The notes under the pieces were generated by a model. That model was not told the DNA's origin, searched no databases, and worked only from the letters and a program-made list of their open reading frames with translations. A DNA stretch of 64,000 bases from Tianweitania sediminis (GTDB taxonomy: Bacteria > Pseudomonadota > Alphaproteobacteria > Rhizobiales > Rhizobiaceae), in assembly GCF_017813335.1 (NCBI RefSeq), contig NZ_JAGIYY010000010.1:62001-126000 (forward strand), in the 5' to 3' direction. A program made the translations under genes and the position numbers. Shown piece after piece: positions 17,524 through 26,781 of the stretch (positions within the stretch are counted from its first letter, which is position 1; each line of letters starts with the position of its first letter).

Positions 17524-19733
17524 TGATGGGCAACTGCTTGCACGTTGGGCGGGGTGAGCGCGGCTTCCTGCTCGCTGCGGGTTGAGCGGAACAGGTAAAC
17601 GAGGCCGCGATAGGTCTGGAAAAGCGCCAGTCCAAAGAACCGGACCGAGCCCCGCACCAGTCCAGGATTGCCGCGACGCGACATCTGGAACTGGGTCCAC
17701 TGGCTTGAATCGGCAAAGACGAGATCCGCGATCAGTTTCTGGTGCATGGGCGCAGCCGGTGAAAACAAGCAACCGACAGCGGTTGTTTCACCCAGCGTCC
17801 GCACGTTGCGCACGGTCATCGGCAGAACATGTTGCTCGGCATCGAAGTAGGTCTTGAAGCGAACTCCTGACACGTCGCTGATCTTGGCCGCCGACGCATC
17901 ATGGCCGTAAAGCACGATGCGCGCGCCATACACGTTGACGTCCTCGATGGTGCCGGGGAGCCAGCGATCCCCCATCTGGAAGTCGCAGCGACGGCTGACC
18001 TTGATGCGCCGCGTGATCTGCTTTTCGCCTCGCTCCGAAACGACGCCCAGCGCCGCGCCCGCCATGATGAGGTTCAACAGGTTCCAGCCGCCCACCACCA
18101 GCGTGACATCGGCTTTGTAGGGTTCGGTGATGACGCGGTAGATCGTGACGCCGACCGCCACGAGGAGCACGGCGAAAATGATAAAGAAAGGCGCGGCGAT
18201 CTCCGACAAGCGGCTTTTTGAGATCGACTCGTCCTTCGCCGTCACCTTGAAGGTCGGCTTGCTGGGATGAAGGATGACCGAAACCACGGCCGGCAGCAGG
18301 TGGACCGTTTGCACATATTCATAAAGCTCGGAAATCCAGGGCCAGCGGAATGCCCCGTAAAGGTAGTTCTGCATGATCAGGTTCACGATCATGTAGGTCA
18401 GCGTATAGGCCATGAACTCACCGCCTGATGCGGTGAAGATCTCAAGATCGAAGAAGAGGTAGAAAAGTGGCGCGACCAGAAAGATGGCCCGCGGAAACGG
18501 AAACAGCCAGAACAGCGTCGAGGACATGTAGCAAAGACGCTGCGGCAGGGAGAGGCCGCGCTTCAGGGGCGGGAAGCGATAGCGCAGGATCTGCATCATG
18601 CCCTGCGCCCAGCGGCTCCGCTGGCCGATAAAGCTTGCAAAAGTTGCTGGCTGAAGACCGGCAATCAAGGGGCGGTCGATGTAAACGGACTTCCAGCCCT
18701 TGGCGTGGAGCGCCAGGGCCGTTTCGCAGTCTTCCGTGATCGAGACACCGCTGAAGCCGCCGGTTTCAGCGAGGGCCTTCCGCGAAAGAACAGCCGCAGA
18801 CCCGCAAAAGAAGGATGCGTCCCACTTATCGAGCCCGCGCTGGATGATGCCGTAAAACATCTCATTTTCGGACGGCATCTTCTCAAAAGTCTGGAGGTTT
18901 CGCTCCAGGGGGTCTGGATTGAGGAAGAAATGCGGGGTTTGCACAAGGAAGAGCTTTGGCTCGTCCAGGAAGTAGCCCACCGTTTCCAGAAGGAAGTCGC
19001 GCGCCGGAGCGTGGTCGGCGTCGAAAACCGCAATCAGATCGCCCGTGGAGTGAGCGAGAGCGTTGTTGAGATTGCCGGCCTTGGCATGCTCGTTGCGTTC
19101 ACGGGTGATGTATGTTGCGCCCAGATCCTGGGCGAGCTGCTTCAGCTCGATGTGGCGCGCTTCGGCTGCGTGGGCATCCGCAACCTTGGCAGAGTTGCGC
19201 TTCTGCACGCTTCCGCCGTCGTCCAGCAGCCAAACCTTGAACTTGTCGGCGGGATAATCCATCGACACACAGGCCGCGATGGTCTTGGCAAGAAGATCGG
19301 CGTCTTCGTTGTAGGTGGGGATGAATACGTCGACGGTGGGAAGATTTTCGCGATTCTGGCCCTGTGCTTTCGCGCGCGACGGCTTGGATGGAAGCGGGAG
19401 CGCAACCACGAACAAGCTGATGGCCAGCATCATGACACTGTACATTTCAGCCATGTACAGCAGGAAGCCTGGAATGAAATCTTCAGGCTGGTTGAAGGGC
19501 GGCAGGGTGCTCGTGGTGCGCCAATACACATAGCGTAGAACGATCGCGGTGCCGAAGGCCAGCGAGATCAACCTCCAGATGCCTTCCGGCTTGATGGTCT
19601 TCAGCACCATCATGACCACGAGCACGAAAAGGCCCGCGATGAGTTGGGCCCGCAGGTTGATCGGGAGGGTGACGAGCGCCAGGACGATGATCGACATCAC
19701 TGCCCAGATCGCGATGATCCCTAACTTTCGCAT
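17520..19733 (-). CDS. bcsA: Cellulose synthase catalytic subunit BcsA (UDP-forming)
   Basis: A 737-residue membrane GT2 synthase that polymerises UDP-glucose to beta-1,4-glucan and threads it through its own channel. Active-site motifs are all present: DDGG (171-174), DAD (238-240), FFCGSAA (308-314), TED (333-335) and QRSRW (371-375). Four or so N-terminal and several post-GT helices flank the GT domain. A C-terminal PilZ-like domain (about 572-690) is recognisable but its c-di-GMP motifs are unusual: RRIKVSRR in place of RxxxR, and DVNVYG in place of DxSxxG. The start is the ATG giving MRKLGIIAIW, with GGAG about 9 bases upstream. bcsN lies 184 bp upstream, with a CtrA-like box in between. 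Confidence 0.95.
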   Translation of the reverse strand: MRKLGIIAIWAVMSIIVLALVTLPINLRAQLIAGLFVLVVMMVLKTIKPEGIWRLISLAFGTAIVLRYVYWRTTSTLPPFNQPEDFIPGFLLYMAEMYSVMMLAISLFVVALPLPSKPSRAKAQGQNRENLPTVDVFIPTYNEDADLLAKTIAACVSMDYPADKFKVWLLDDGGSVQKRNSAKVADAHAAEARHIELKQLAQDLGATYITRERNEHAKAGNLNNALAHSTGDLIAVFDADHAPARDFLLETVGYFLDEPKLFLVQTPHFFLNPDPLERNLQTFEKMPSENEMFYGIIQRGLDKWDASFFCGSAAVLSRKALAETGGFSGVSITEDCETALALHAKGWKSVYIDRPLIAGLQPATFASFIGQRSRWAQGMMQILRYRFPPLKRGLSLPQRLCYMSSTLFWLFPFPRAIFLVAPLFYLFFDLEIFTASGGEFMAYTLTYMIVNLIMQNYLYGAFRWPWISELYEYVQTVHLLPAVVSVILHPSKPTFKVTAKDESISKSRLSEIAAPFFIIFAVLLVAVGVTIYRVITEPYKADVTLVVGGWNLLNLIMAGAALGVVSERGEKQITRRIKVSRRCDFQMGDRWLPGTIEDVNVYGARIVLYGHDASAAKISDVSGVRFKTYFDAEQHVLPMTVRNVRTLGETTAVGCLFSPAAPMHQKLIADLVFADSSQWTQFQMSRRGNPGLVRGSVRFFGLALFQTYRGLVYLFRSTRSEQEAALTPPNVQAVAHQ

Positions 19734-19821
19734 CTGGGCTGATCTCCCACGGATCGCAGCTGGCGGAAGAGATTGCACGCAGTCCGTCCAGAGTCGGCTT
19801 TCCTGAACCAAAGAACATGTT

Positions 19822-19849
19822 CGGTTAATCGCCGGTTAAGATCGGTTAA
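19822..19849 (-). promoter_or_regulatory. CtrA-like site: three CGGTTAA repeats upstream of bcsA
   Basis: CGGTTAA occurs at 19822-19828, 19833-19839 and 19843-19849, that is at 11- and 10-bp steps, placing the copies on one DNA face. The first two contain a perfect TTAA-N7-TTAA (19825-19839), the CtrA consensus. Read toward bcsA, each repeat is TTAACCG. The array sits about 90-115 bp before the bcsA start. Confidence 0.55.
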
Positions 19850-19917
19850 CCGACGGGCTCAAAGCCGCTTCTGGTGTACCTTTCCTTACGGTGCAGGGTA
19901 CAAATCGCGGCGCGGCG

Positions 19918-20856
19918 TTAGTTTCCAGGCGGTGGGGGCACGATGGTGCTGGCGCCGACGATAGCTGCCGCGTCGGTCGGCGGTACCAGCGTGGTGCTGA
20001 CCGCGCCGGGCGGTGGCGGCGGAACAACCGGGCCGATCGGCTGCGGCAGCTGCGGCTCAGCCTGCCGGGGTGCCGGGCGGGCCGTTGGTCGGCGCGCCCT
20101 TTGTACGAGACGCGGGGGAGGCGGTGCCGGGGGCAGCACTGTTTCCACCTGTCCGCGCGCAGAAGGATACAGGTCGGGTCCCGGGGCGCCGAGGCCCTCC
20201 GGCGGCTTCGCAGCTTCGCCATACGGGTTCCATCCCGTTGCATCTACGAAGGCATTGACGGTGTAGCCATACATGAAGGCAAGCAGGTCCGCCTCGCTTG
20301 CATCCGCCTGGCAAAGTCGAACGCGAATGTCGATCGAGCCTCGGTCGTTCCACGAGTACTCACGCGACCGGATGCGCTGAAATCCGTAAAGGCAGGTTTC
20401 CGAGCCGCGGCGTCCCACGGCATAGCCGAATGGTCCGTAGCGGTTCTGGACGTAGAAGGGGCTCTTTTGCATCGGCAGCCCCGGAACAGCACGGCGGATG
20501 TCATTGTCGACCGAATGCAGCGGCAGGAACTCTTCGGGCATCCGGGTCTGGCCTTCGGAGGGCGCGCGGATTGGACCATAAAGCCGCACCCGAAGTGAGT
20601 TCTGCCCCGGGAGGCCGGACCTGGTCGCAAGCGCGATGTCCTGCTGGATGCCATTGGCATAGGTGCGCTGGGTTACGGCAACGATCGCGGGTCCACCGGG
20701 CGCCGGCAACACGTAGGCTTCATTCGCCGGAACGACCCGATCCAGCCCGGCCGACCCGACCTGCATGGAGCGGGTACATCCTGTCACCGCGAAAAGGGCA
20801 AGTGCTGCCAGCAAGCTGGCGCGGCGTCGATAGGTAAACAGGGCGCATGTCGGCAT
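19918..20856 (-). CDS. bcsN: Cellulose biosynthesis lipoprotein BcsN
   Basis: A 312-residue predicted lipoprotein. The N-terminal signal ends in the lipobox VTGC (Cys27). The middle part, including VVPANEAYVLPAPGGPAIVAV and a cysteine near residue 158, fits the BcsN family, which marks type III cellulose operons of Rhizobiales. The last 80 residues are proline/arginine-rich and low in complexity. The role of BcsN is not settled in the family; it is an accessory for cellulose secretion or fibril assembly. It is first in the operon, 184 bp before bcsA, and divergent from the CAP-domain gene, with which it shares a 175-bp intergenic region. Confidence 0.85.
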   Translation of the reverse strand: MPTCALFTYRRRASLLAALALFAVTGCTRSMQVGSAGLDRVVPANEAYVLPAPGGPAIVAVTQRTYANGIQQDIALATRSGLPGQNSLRVRLYGPIRAPSEGQTRMPEEFLPLHSVDNDIRRAVPGLPMQKSPFYVQNRYGPFGYAVGRRGSETCLYGFQRIRSREYSWNDRGSIDIRVRLCQADASEADLLAFMYGYTVNAFVDATGWNPYGEAAKPPEGLGAPGPDLYPSARGQVETVLPPAPPPPRLVQRARRPTARPAPRQAEPQLPQPIGPVVPPPPPGAVSTTLVPPTDAAAIVGASTIVPPPPGN

Positions 20857-20927
20857 GGCTGCAGGTTAGAAGATTCGAGCGCCAGCCAGAAGTGCTTGGG
20901 ATCTCTCCTGTCCAGACCGGCGCAAGC

Positions 20928-20942
20928 TTCGAAGCATTCGAA
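20928..20942. promoter_or_regulatory. Double TTCGAA palindrome in the bcsN/CAP divergent region
   Basis: TTCGAAGCATTCGAA comprises two self-complementary TTCGAA hexamers three bases apart. It lies midway between the divergent bcsN and CAP-protein starts. It could bind a regulator of either gene; chance cannot be excluded. Confidence 0.3.
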
Positions 20943-21031
20943 CGAAATCAACAAATAAGCCGAAACACTTCTCGTGCAGTAGCTCACGCCAGGGGGTTGT
21001 CTCTAGCGCAAGCGCATGAAAGGCGGCGGCG

Positions 21032-22468
21032 GTGAATCCTACTGCTTACGAGCAATATCTTCTTGAACTGATCAACCGGGCACGTGCCAATCCCCTGAGC
21101 GAGGCGACGAGCCTCGGCATCGATTTGAACCAGGGGCTCGCCTCTTCTTCGATCAACTCGGACGGCAAGCAGCCGCTGGTTTTCAACGCCACACTCTTGG
21201 ACGCCGCACGCAGTCACAGTGGCTGGATGCTGGACACCGATATCTTCTCGCATATCGGCGTGAACGGATCGAACCCAGGCAATCGCATGGCGGCAGCAGG
21301 CTACAACTTCGCCGCACCTTCTGGTTGGGCCGAAAACATCGCCTATACCGGCACCACCGGCGTCTTGGACCCGAAAACCCACACTTTGCAGAACCACGAA
21401 AACCTGTTCCGGAGCCCGGGGCATCGGGTGAACCTGATGGATGCCGACTTCAAGGAGATCGGCATGGCGACACAGGTTGGCGAGTTCTCGTCGGACGGCC
21501 GCGTTTTCAAAACGATGATGGTGACTGAGAACTTCGCTTTCTCGGGCTCTCAATCCTATCTCACCGGCGTTGTTCTGGACGATCGCGACCGCGACAAATT
21601 CTACGATGTCGGCGAAGGTGTTGGCGGCGCCACAATCAAGGCCAGCGGAACCGGCGGATCCTTCGAGACCAGCACCTGGGGCGCGGGCGGTTATTCGTTG
21701 GCGCTGCCATCCGGCACCTACACGGTCACGGTCGGTTATGCGGGGCGCGAAAGCACCACCACGGTCTCCATCGGCTCACAAAACCTGAAGCTCGACGCGA
21801 TGCTGGCGGACATGCAGGCGGCAACCATTGCGCGCACGGAAGATTCCGGCCCGAACGTGCCGCTGGGCGTGATCTTCACGGGAACGGAGGGTTCAAGCGT
21901 CTACCAGGGCACCAGCGGCTTGGATGCGATTGTTTATGAAGGCGTGCATTCCGGCTTCACCTGGTCGCTCGACACGTCGGGAGGGCTCGCCCTCAACAAG
22001 CCTTCAGGCGATCGCGACATGCTCCTTGCAATCGAGCGCATAGGCTTCGCCGATGGCGTTCTGGCCGTGGATGTGGGGATCGACGACACCGCAGGGCAGG
22101 CTTATCGCATCTATCAAGCTGCCTTCGACCGGACGCCGGATGCAGCGGGGCTGATCTACTGGATCGATCGCATGGACGACGGTTTGAGCCTCGGCGATGT
22201 CGCAAAAGGCTTTCTCGCGTCCCAGGAATTTGCATCGATCTACGGCACCGGGGTTTCCGCCATCGACTTCGTGGATCGGCTCTACGAGAACGTCCTTGGA
22301 AGGTCCGGCGAAGCCGCCGGCCTGGAATATTGGGTCGAGCAACTCGACACCGGCGCGCAGGATGCGGTGGACGTGCTCGTCGGCTTCTCGCAAAGCGCGG
22401 AAAACGTCGCCCTGGTGGGGCAGGCCATCAGCAACGGTGTTTGGTTGCCGGGCGCCCAGTTCGCCTGA
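21032..22468 (+). CDS. CAP/SCP-domain protein with SdrB-like and DUF4214 domains, probable type I secretion substrate
   Basis: A 478-residue protein. The CAP fold spans about 3-170, with the usual residues H62 (SHSGWM), E101 (WAENI) and H131 (SPGHRVNLM). An SdrB/carboxypeptidase-regulatory-like beta module (about 176-258) follows, with an acidic DDRDRDKF loop. The C-terminus (about 325-465) has the [14 protein letters not shown] transition seen in RTX/type I substrates and a DUF4214 domain ([19 protein letters not shown]). There is no signal peptide. The start is GTG, with AAAGG 8 bases upstream; an in-frame stop at 21017 rules out a longer form. Export by a C-terminal type I signal is therefore likely, though no transporter is in the window. 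It is divergent from bcsN. Confidence 0.8.
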   Translation: MNPTAYEQYLLELINRARANPLSEATSLGIDLNQGLASSSINSDGKQPLVFNATLLDAARSHSGWMLDTDIFSHIGVNGSNPGNRMAAAGYNFAAPSGWAENIAYTGTTGVLDPKTHTLQNHENLFRSPGHRVNLMDADFKEIGMATQVGEFSSDGRVFKTMMVTENFAFSGSQSYLTGVVLDDRDRDKFYDVGEGVGGATIKASGTGGSFETSTWGAGGYSLALPSGTYTVTVGYAGRESTTTVSIGSQNLKLDAMLADMQAATIARTEDSGPNVPLGVIFTGTEGSSVYQGTSGLDAIVYEGVHSGFTWSLDTSGGLALNKPSGDRDMLLAIERIGFADGVLAVDVGIDDTAGQAYRIYQAAFDRTPDAAGLIYWIDRMDDGLSLGDVAKGFLASQEFASIYGTGVSAIDFVDRLYENVLGRSGEAAGLEYWVEQLDTGAQDAVDVLVGFSQSAENVALVGQAISNGVWLPGAQFA

Positions 22469-22590
22469 AGCAAGGCAGCCGAAGCCAATAACGGCAAGCA
22501 CAGGGAAGTGACCCCCTGACGCATTGGGCAAAGCGCGTTGGCCGCGTTATAGGGTCTTCCGCAAGCGAACGGAGCCGGAGCACCTCAACC

Positions 22591-23331
22591 ATGGCGATCG
22601 ACGTCGGCTACCTCAGCGCCATCGGCGCAGGGGCCCTGTCCTTCTTGTCGCCTTGCGTTTTGCCGCTTGTTCCGCCCTATCTTTGCTACATGGCCGGCGT
22701 CACCGTTGACGATTTCCGACAGGGCCAGGCGGCGCCGGCTACCCAGCGAACCGCGCTCGTCGCGGCAGCTTCCTGCTTTGTGCTCGGCTTCTCCACCGTG
22801 TTTGTGATCCTTGGGCTGACGGCCTCCGTGTTTGGTCGTTTGCTTCTGCAATACAAATACGAGCTTGGTCTCGTTGCAGGCGTCGTGATCGTGGTGATGG
22901 GCCTTAACTTCCTTGGGCTCGTGCGAATCCCGTTTTTGTCCCGCGAAGCACGTTTTCAGGCTGAAGGCCGGCCAGCCAGCATGCTGGCGTCCTATGTCAT
23001 GGGGCTGGCTTTCGCCTTTGGCTGGACGCCCTGCATCGGACCGGTGCTCAGTCCGATCCTGACGCTTGCCGCAGGTCGCGGAACCGTGGGCGAGGGCGCC
23101 GTGATGCTGGCTGCCTATTCGTTGGGACTGGGCATCCCCTTTCTGGCTGCGGCCCTGTTTTCCGGTGCCTTCATGCGGTTCCTCGCCCGCTTCCGCGTTC
23201 ACCTCGGCCGTGTTGAAAAGGTCATGGGAGCAGCCCTCGTAATTGCCGGCGTTGCCTTCATCACGGGCGGCATGCAAAGCTTCTCTTATTGGCTCTTGGA
23301 AAGCTTCCCCGCGCTCGGGATGCTTGGCTGA
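22591..23331 (+). CDS. ccdA: Cytochrome c biogenesis protein CcdA family (thiol transporter)
   Basis: A 246-residue inner-membrane protein with about six helices that carries reducing equivalents from cytoplasmic thioredoxin to periplasmic thiol proteins. The paired redox cysteines are visible in FLSPCVLPLVPPYLCY and FGWTPCIGPVLSP, the DsbD-beta/CcdA signature. There is no fused thioredoxin domain. It stands alone between the CAP gene (122 bp upstream) and glmU (69 bp downstream). No cytochrome c maturation genes are in the window, so its periplasmic partner is not known. Confidence 0.92.
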   Translation: MAIDVGYLSAIGAGALSFLSPCVLPLVPPYLCYMAGVTVDDFRQGQAAPATQRTALVAAASCFVLGFSTVFVILGLTASVFGRLLLQYKYELGLVAGVVIVVMGLNFLGLVRIPFLSREARFQAEGRPASMLASYVMGLAFAFGWTPCIGPVLSPILTLAAGRGTVGEGAVMLAAYSLGLGIPFLAAALFSGAFMRFLARFRVHLGRVEKVMGAALVIAGVAFITGGMQSFSYWLLESFPALGMLG

Positions 23332-23400
23332 CGACCTTCATTCATTTTTTGCCAGCGTTGCGATAAACGGGAACGGCCAATCGTCCCCGGGGAACCTCGC

Positions 23401-24753
23401 ATGACCGATCGCCGCTGTTTGTCCATCGTTCTGGCTGCCGGCGAAGGCACCCGCATGAAAAGTGCGCTGCCGAAGGTCCTCCACAAGGTCGCCGGGCTGC
23501 CGCTCGTCGGCCATGTGGTTGTAGCCGCTCGCGCAGCCGGCGCCGGTGACATCGCGGTCGTTGTCGGGCGTGGCGCCGCCGAAGTGCAGGCGGCCCTTGG
23601 CGACAGCACGCTTGACGTCTTCACCCAAACGGAGCGCCTCGGAACCGCCCATGCGGTGCTTGCGGCCCGAGAAGCCCTGGCGCGCGGCTACGATGACGTG
23701 CTCGTTCTCTTCGGGGACACGCCGCTGGTTGAGGCCGAGGCGCTGACCCTCGCCCGCAGCCGGCTCGCGCAGGGTGCCGCCATCGTGGTGATGGGCTTCC
23801 GCACCGAACGACCCGCGGGTTACGGTCGGCTGATCGAGCAGGATGGCGCACTGCTGGCCATTCGCGAGGACAAGGATTGCACCGAGGCTGAACGCACGAT
23901 CACCTTCTGCAACGGGGGGCTGATGGCCATCAGCGGCCGCGATGCATTGTCCCTGCTCGAGGCTGTCGGCAACAGCAACGCCAAGGGCGAATATTACCTC
24001 ACCGACATCGTGGCGATCGCACGGGAACGCGGCCTGCCGGTGGTTGCGCAGGAAGTCGGCGCCGAAAGCGTCATGGGCGTCAACAACCGGGCCGAACTGG
24101 CGGAAGCGGAAGGCATTTGGCAGCGCCGCCGCCGCACGGCCGCGATGCTCGACGGCGCGACCCTTCTTGCACCTGAAACGGTCTTCTTTTCGCACGATAC
24201 ACGGCTTGGCGCCGATGTGCTGGTGGAACCGAACGTCTTTTTCGGTCCCGGCGTGGAAGTGGCAGCGGGCGTCACGATCCATGCCTTTTCGCATCTTGAG
24301 GGCACAAATGTGGAAGCTGGCGCGGAGATCGGTCCCTTTGCCCGGCTGCGTCCCGGCGCCAAGCTTGGCCGCAAGTCCAAGGTCGGCAATTTCTGCGAAG
24401 TCAAGAAGGCAGTGTTGGGCGAGGGGGCCAAGGTCAACCACCTCACCTATATCGGCGATGCGAGCATTGGAGCCGGCTCCAACATCGGAGCGGGAACCAT
24501 CACCTGCAACTACGACGGCTTGAACAAGTTCGAAACCCGCATCGGCAGCAATGCATTCATCGGGTCCAACTCGTCGCTGGTGGCGCCTGTTTCCATCGGT
24601 GATGGCGCGTATGTAGCGTCGGGAAGCGTCATCACGCAGGACGTGCCAGCAAATGCGCTCGCCTTTGGCCGTGCCCGGCAAAAGGTGATCGAAGACCGGG
24701 CCGATGATCTGCGCGCTCGTCAACAAGCCATCAAGGCAAGCGCCAAGAAATAG
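23401..24753 (+). CDS. glmU: Bifunctional GlmU: glucosamine-1-P acetyltransferase / GlcNAc-1-P uridyltransferase
   Basis: A 450-residue cytoplasmic enzyme that makes UDP-GlcNAc for peptidoglycan and lipid A. The N-terminal pyrophosphorylase domain (about 1-230) begins [21 protein letters not shown], the nucleotide-binding signature. The C-terminal left-handed beta-helix (about 250-425) has hexapeptide repeats and the conserved [11 protein letters not shown] and [11 protein letters not shown] segments of the acetyltransferase site. It lies 109 bp before glmS, which supplies glucosamine-6-P, so two steps of one pathway are adjacent. No phosphoglucosamine mutase gene is in the window. Confidence 0.97.
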   Translation: MTDRRCLSIVLAAGEGTRMKSALPKVLHKVAGLPLVGHVVVAARAAGAGDIAVVVGRGAAEVQAALGDSTLDVFTQTERLGTAHAVLAAREALARGYDDVLVLFGDTPLVEAEALTLARSRLAQGAAIVVMGFRTERPAGYGRLIEQDGALLAIREDKDCTEAERTITFCNGGLMAISGRDALSLLEAVGNSNAKGEYYLTDIVAIARERGLPVVAQEVGAESVMGVNNRAELAEAEGIWQRRRRTAAMLDGATLLAPETVFFSHDTRLGADVLVEPNVFFGPGVEVAAGVTIHAFSHLEGTNVEAGAEIGPFARLRPGAKLGRKSKVGNFCEVKKAVLGEGAKVNHLTYIGDASIGAGSNIGAGTITCNYDGLNKFETRIGSNAFIGSNSSLVAPVSIGDGAYVASGSVITQDVPANALAFGRARQKVIEDRADDLRARQQAIKASAKK

Positions 24754-24862
24754 AGAGCGGCGTCAAACAAGCTGAAACGTCTGGTCATTATAAGTGACTT
24801 CTGGATGAGCGTAGCCGGCCGTAAACGTCCTGCGCTTGGAACAGCGATTCCTGGGGGCATTC

Positions 24863-26686
24863 ATGTGCGGAATTGTCGGCATCGTCGGTCGTGGCGACGT
24901 TGCACCTTTGATTGTGGATGCTTTGAAACGCCTCGAGTATCGCGGCTATGACTCGGCCGGGGTGGCGACCCTGGACGGCGGGCAGCTTGACCGCCGCCGG
25001 GCTCAAGGCAAGCTGGTCAATCTCGAGCGCAAACTGAAGGAAGAACCGCTCGGCGGCCGCATCGGGATCGGCCATACGCGTTGGGCCACGCATGGCGTTC
25101 CGAACGAGACCAACGCGCACCCGCATTTTTCGCATGACGTGGCGATCGTCCACAACGGGATCATCGAGAATTTCGCCGAGCTCCGCACTGAGCTGATGGC
25201 CGACGGCTATGAGTTCTCATCTCAGACTGACACGGAAGTGGTTGCGCACCTCGTTGCGCGCGAACGCAAGAACGGCGCGGAACCGGTTGCCGCTGCGCAC
25301 AACGCGCTGAAGCGCCTGCAGGGCGCTTTCGCGATTGCCCTGATGTTTCGCGGCGAGGACGATCTTCTCGTGGCAGCCCGGAACGGTCCACCTTTGGCTG
25401 TTGGCCACGGCGAAGGCGAAATGTATCTCGGCTCGGACGCGGTGGCTTTGTCGCCCTTCACCGACGTGATCACCTACCTGGAAGATGGCGACTGGGCGAC
25501 CGTGCGTCGCGACAGGGTCGAGATCTTCGATATCGAGGGTCGGCCGGTGGAGCGGTCGCGCACTAAAGCGCGCTCAACCAGCTTCATGGTCGACAAGGGC
25601 AACCACCGGCACTTTATGGAAAAGGAAATCCATGAGCAGCCGGAAGTGATCGGCCATACGCTGGCGCATTATCTGGATTTCGTTGGCGGCAAAACAAAGG
25701 ACATTGCGCTGCCGTTCGACTTTGCCAAGCTCGACCGATTGTACATCTCGGCCTGCGGAACGGCCTATCTCGCCGGATCGATCGCCAAATACTGGTTCGA
25801 GCGCTACGCCCGCCTGGCTGTCGACATCGATATCGCCTCGGAATTCCGGTATCGCGAAATGCCGCTGTCGCCCAACTCGGCGGCGCTGTTTATTTCGCAG
25901 TCGGGCGAAACCGCCGACACCCTGGCCTCACTTCGCTATTGCCGCTCCGCGGGCGTGCCGATCGCGGCTGTGGTGAATGTCCAGGAATCCACCATTGCAC
26001 GGGAAAGCGACGCGATCTTTCCGACACTGGCCGGCCCGGAAATTGGCGTCGCGTCGACAAAGGCCTTCACCTGCCAACTGTCGGTTCTGGCGAGCCTGGC
26101 AATCCGTGCTGCAGTTGAACGCGGCTTTGTTTCGCCCGAGCGTGAACGCGAGCTCGTCCGCGAGCTTTCCGAAACACCGCGCTTTGCTTCCGCTGCGCTG
26201 AAGCTTGACCGGCAGATCGAGAAGCTTGCCCGCGAACTGGCACAGGTGAAGCACGTTCTTTACCTCGGCCGTGACACCAGCTTCCCGCTCGCCATGGAAG
26301 GCGCCCTGAAGCTCAAGGAAATCTCCTATATCCACGCCGAAGGCTATGCGGCCGGTGAACTGAAGCATGGGCCGATCGCTTTGATCGACGAGTCGATGCC
26401 GGTGATCGTGATTGCACCGCATGACCGCATCTTCGACAAAACGGTTTCCAACATGCAGGAAGTCGCTGCCCGCGGGGGCAAGATCATCCTGATCACTGAC
26501 ACGGAAGGGGCGCGGCGCGCCACCATAGACGCGCTCGAAACGATCATCCTGCCCACCGTGCCCGAGCTGATCGCCCCCATCGTTTACGCCGTCCCGATCC
26601 AGATGCTCGCCTATTTCACGGCGGTGTTCATGGGCACGGATGTGGATCAGCCACGGAATCTGGCGAAATCCGTCACGGTGGAGTGA
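24863..26686 (+). CDS. glmS: Glutamine:fructose-6-phosphate aminotransferase (isomerising)
   Basis: A 607-residue enzyme that makes glucosamine-6-phosphate from fructose-6-P and glutamine. The start is fixed by the catalytic N-terminal cysteine: M-CGIVGIVG, preceded by a GGGGG element. The alternative start nine codons upstream would bury that cysteine. The glutaminase domain (about 1-220) is followed by two SIS sugar-isomerase domains (about 290-430 and 460-600). The C-terminus ends in the family signature DQPRNLAKSVTVE. The 109-bp leader is too short and unlike the glmS ribozyme, so no such regulation is proposed. Confidence 0.97.
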   Translation: MCGIVGIVGRGDVAPLIVDALKRLEYRGYDSAGVATLDGGQLDRRRAQGKLVNLERKLKEEPLGGRIGIGHTRWATHGVPNETNAHPHFSHDVAIVHNGIIENFAELRTELMADGYEFSSQTDTEVVAHLVARERKNGAEPVAAAHNALKRLQGAFAIALMFRGEDDLLVAARNGPPLAVGHGEGEMYLGSDAVALSPFTDVITYLEDGDWATVRRDRVEIFDIEGRPVERSRTKARSTSFMVDKGNHRHFMEKEIHEQPEVIGHTLAHYLDFVGGKTKDIALPFDFAKLDRLYISACGTAYLAGSIAKYWFERYARLAVDIDIASEFRYREMPLSPNSAALFISQSGETADTLASLRYCRSAGVPIAAVVNVQESTIARESDAIFPTLAGPEIGVASTKAFTCQLSVLASLAIRAAVERGFVSPERERELVRELSETPRFASAALKLDRQIEKLARELAQVKHVLYLGRDTSFPLAMEGALKLKEISYIHAEGYAAGELKHGPIALIDESMPVIVIAPHDRIFDKTVSNMQEVAARGGKIILITDTEGARRATIDALETIILPTVPELIAPIVYAVPIQMLAYFTAVFMGTDVDQPRNLAKSVTVE

Positions 26687-26781
26687 TCGCGAGGACGCAC
26701 TTTGTCTTCGCGCTGTCGCTTGATTGAGTTTTGCTGCAGCGCCCTGGTCCGCTAGAAGAATCAGGGCAAAGGCAGGAATTT

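Noticed and set aside
23338-24726. A 462-codon open frame opposite glmU
   Set aside because: Mirror image of the glmU reading frame; no domain or start signal.
24754-24862. glmS ribozyme in the glmS leader
   Set aside because: The gap is only 109 bp and no ribozyme core is recognisable; this ribozyme is typical of Firmicutes.
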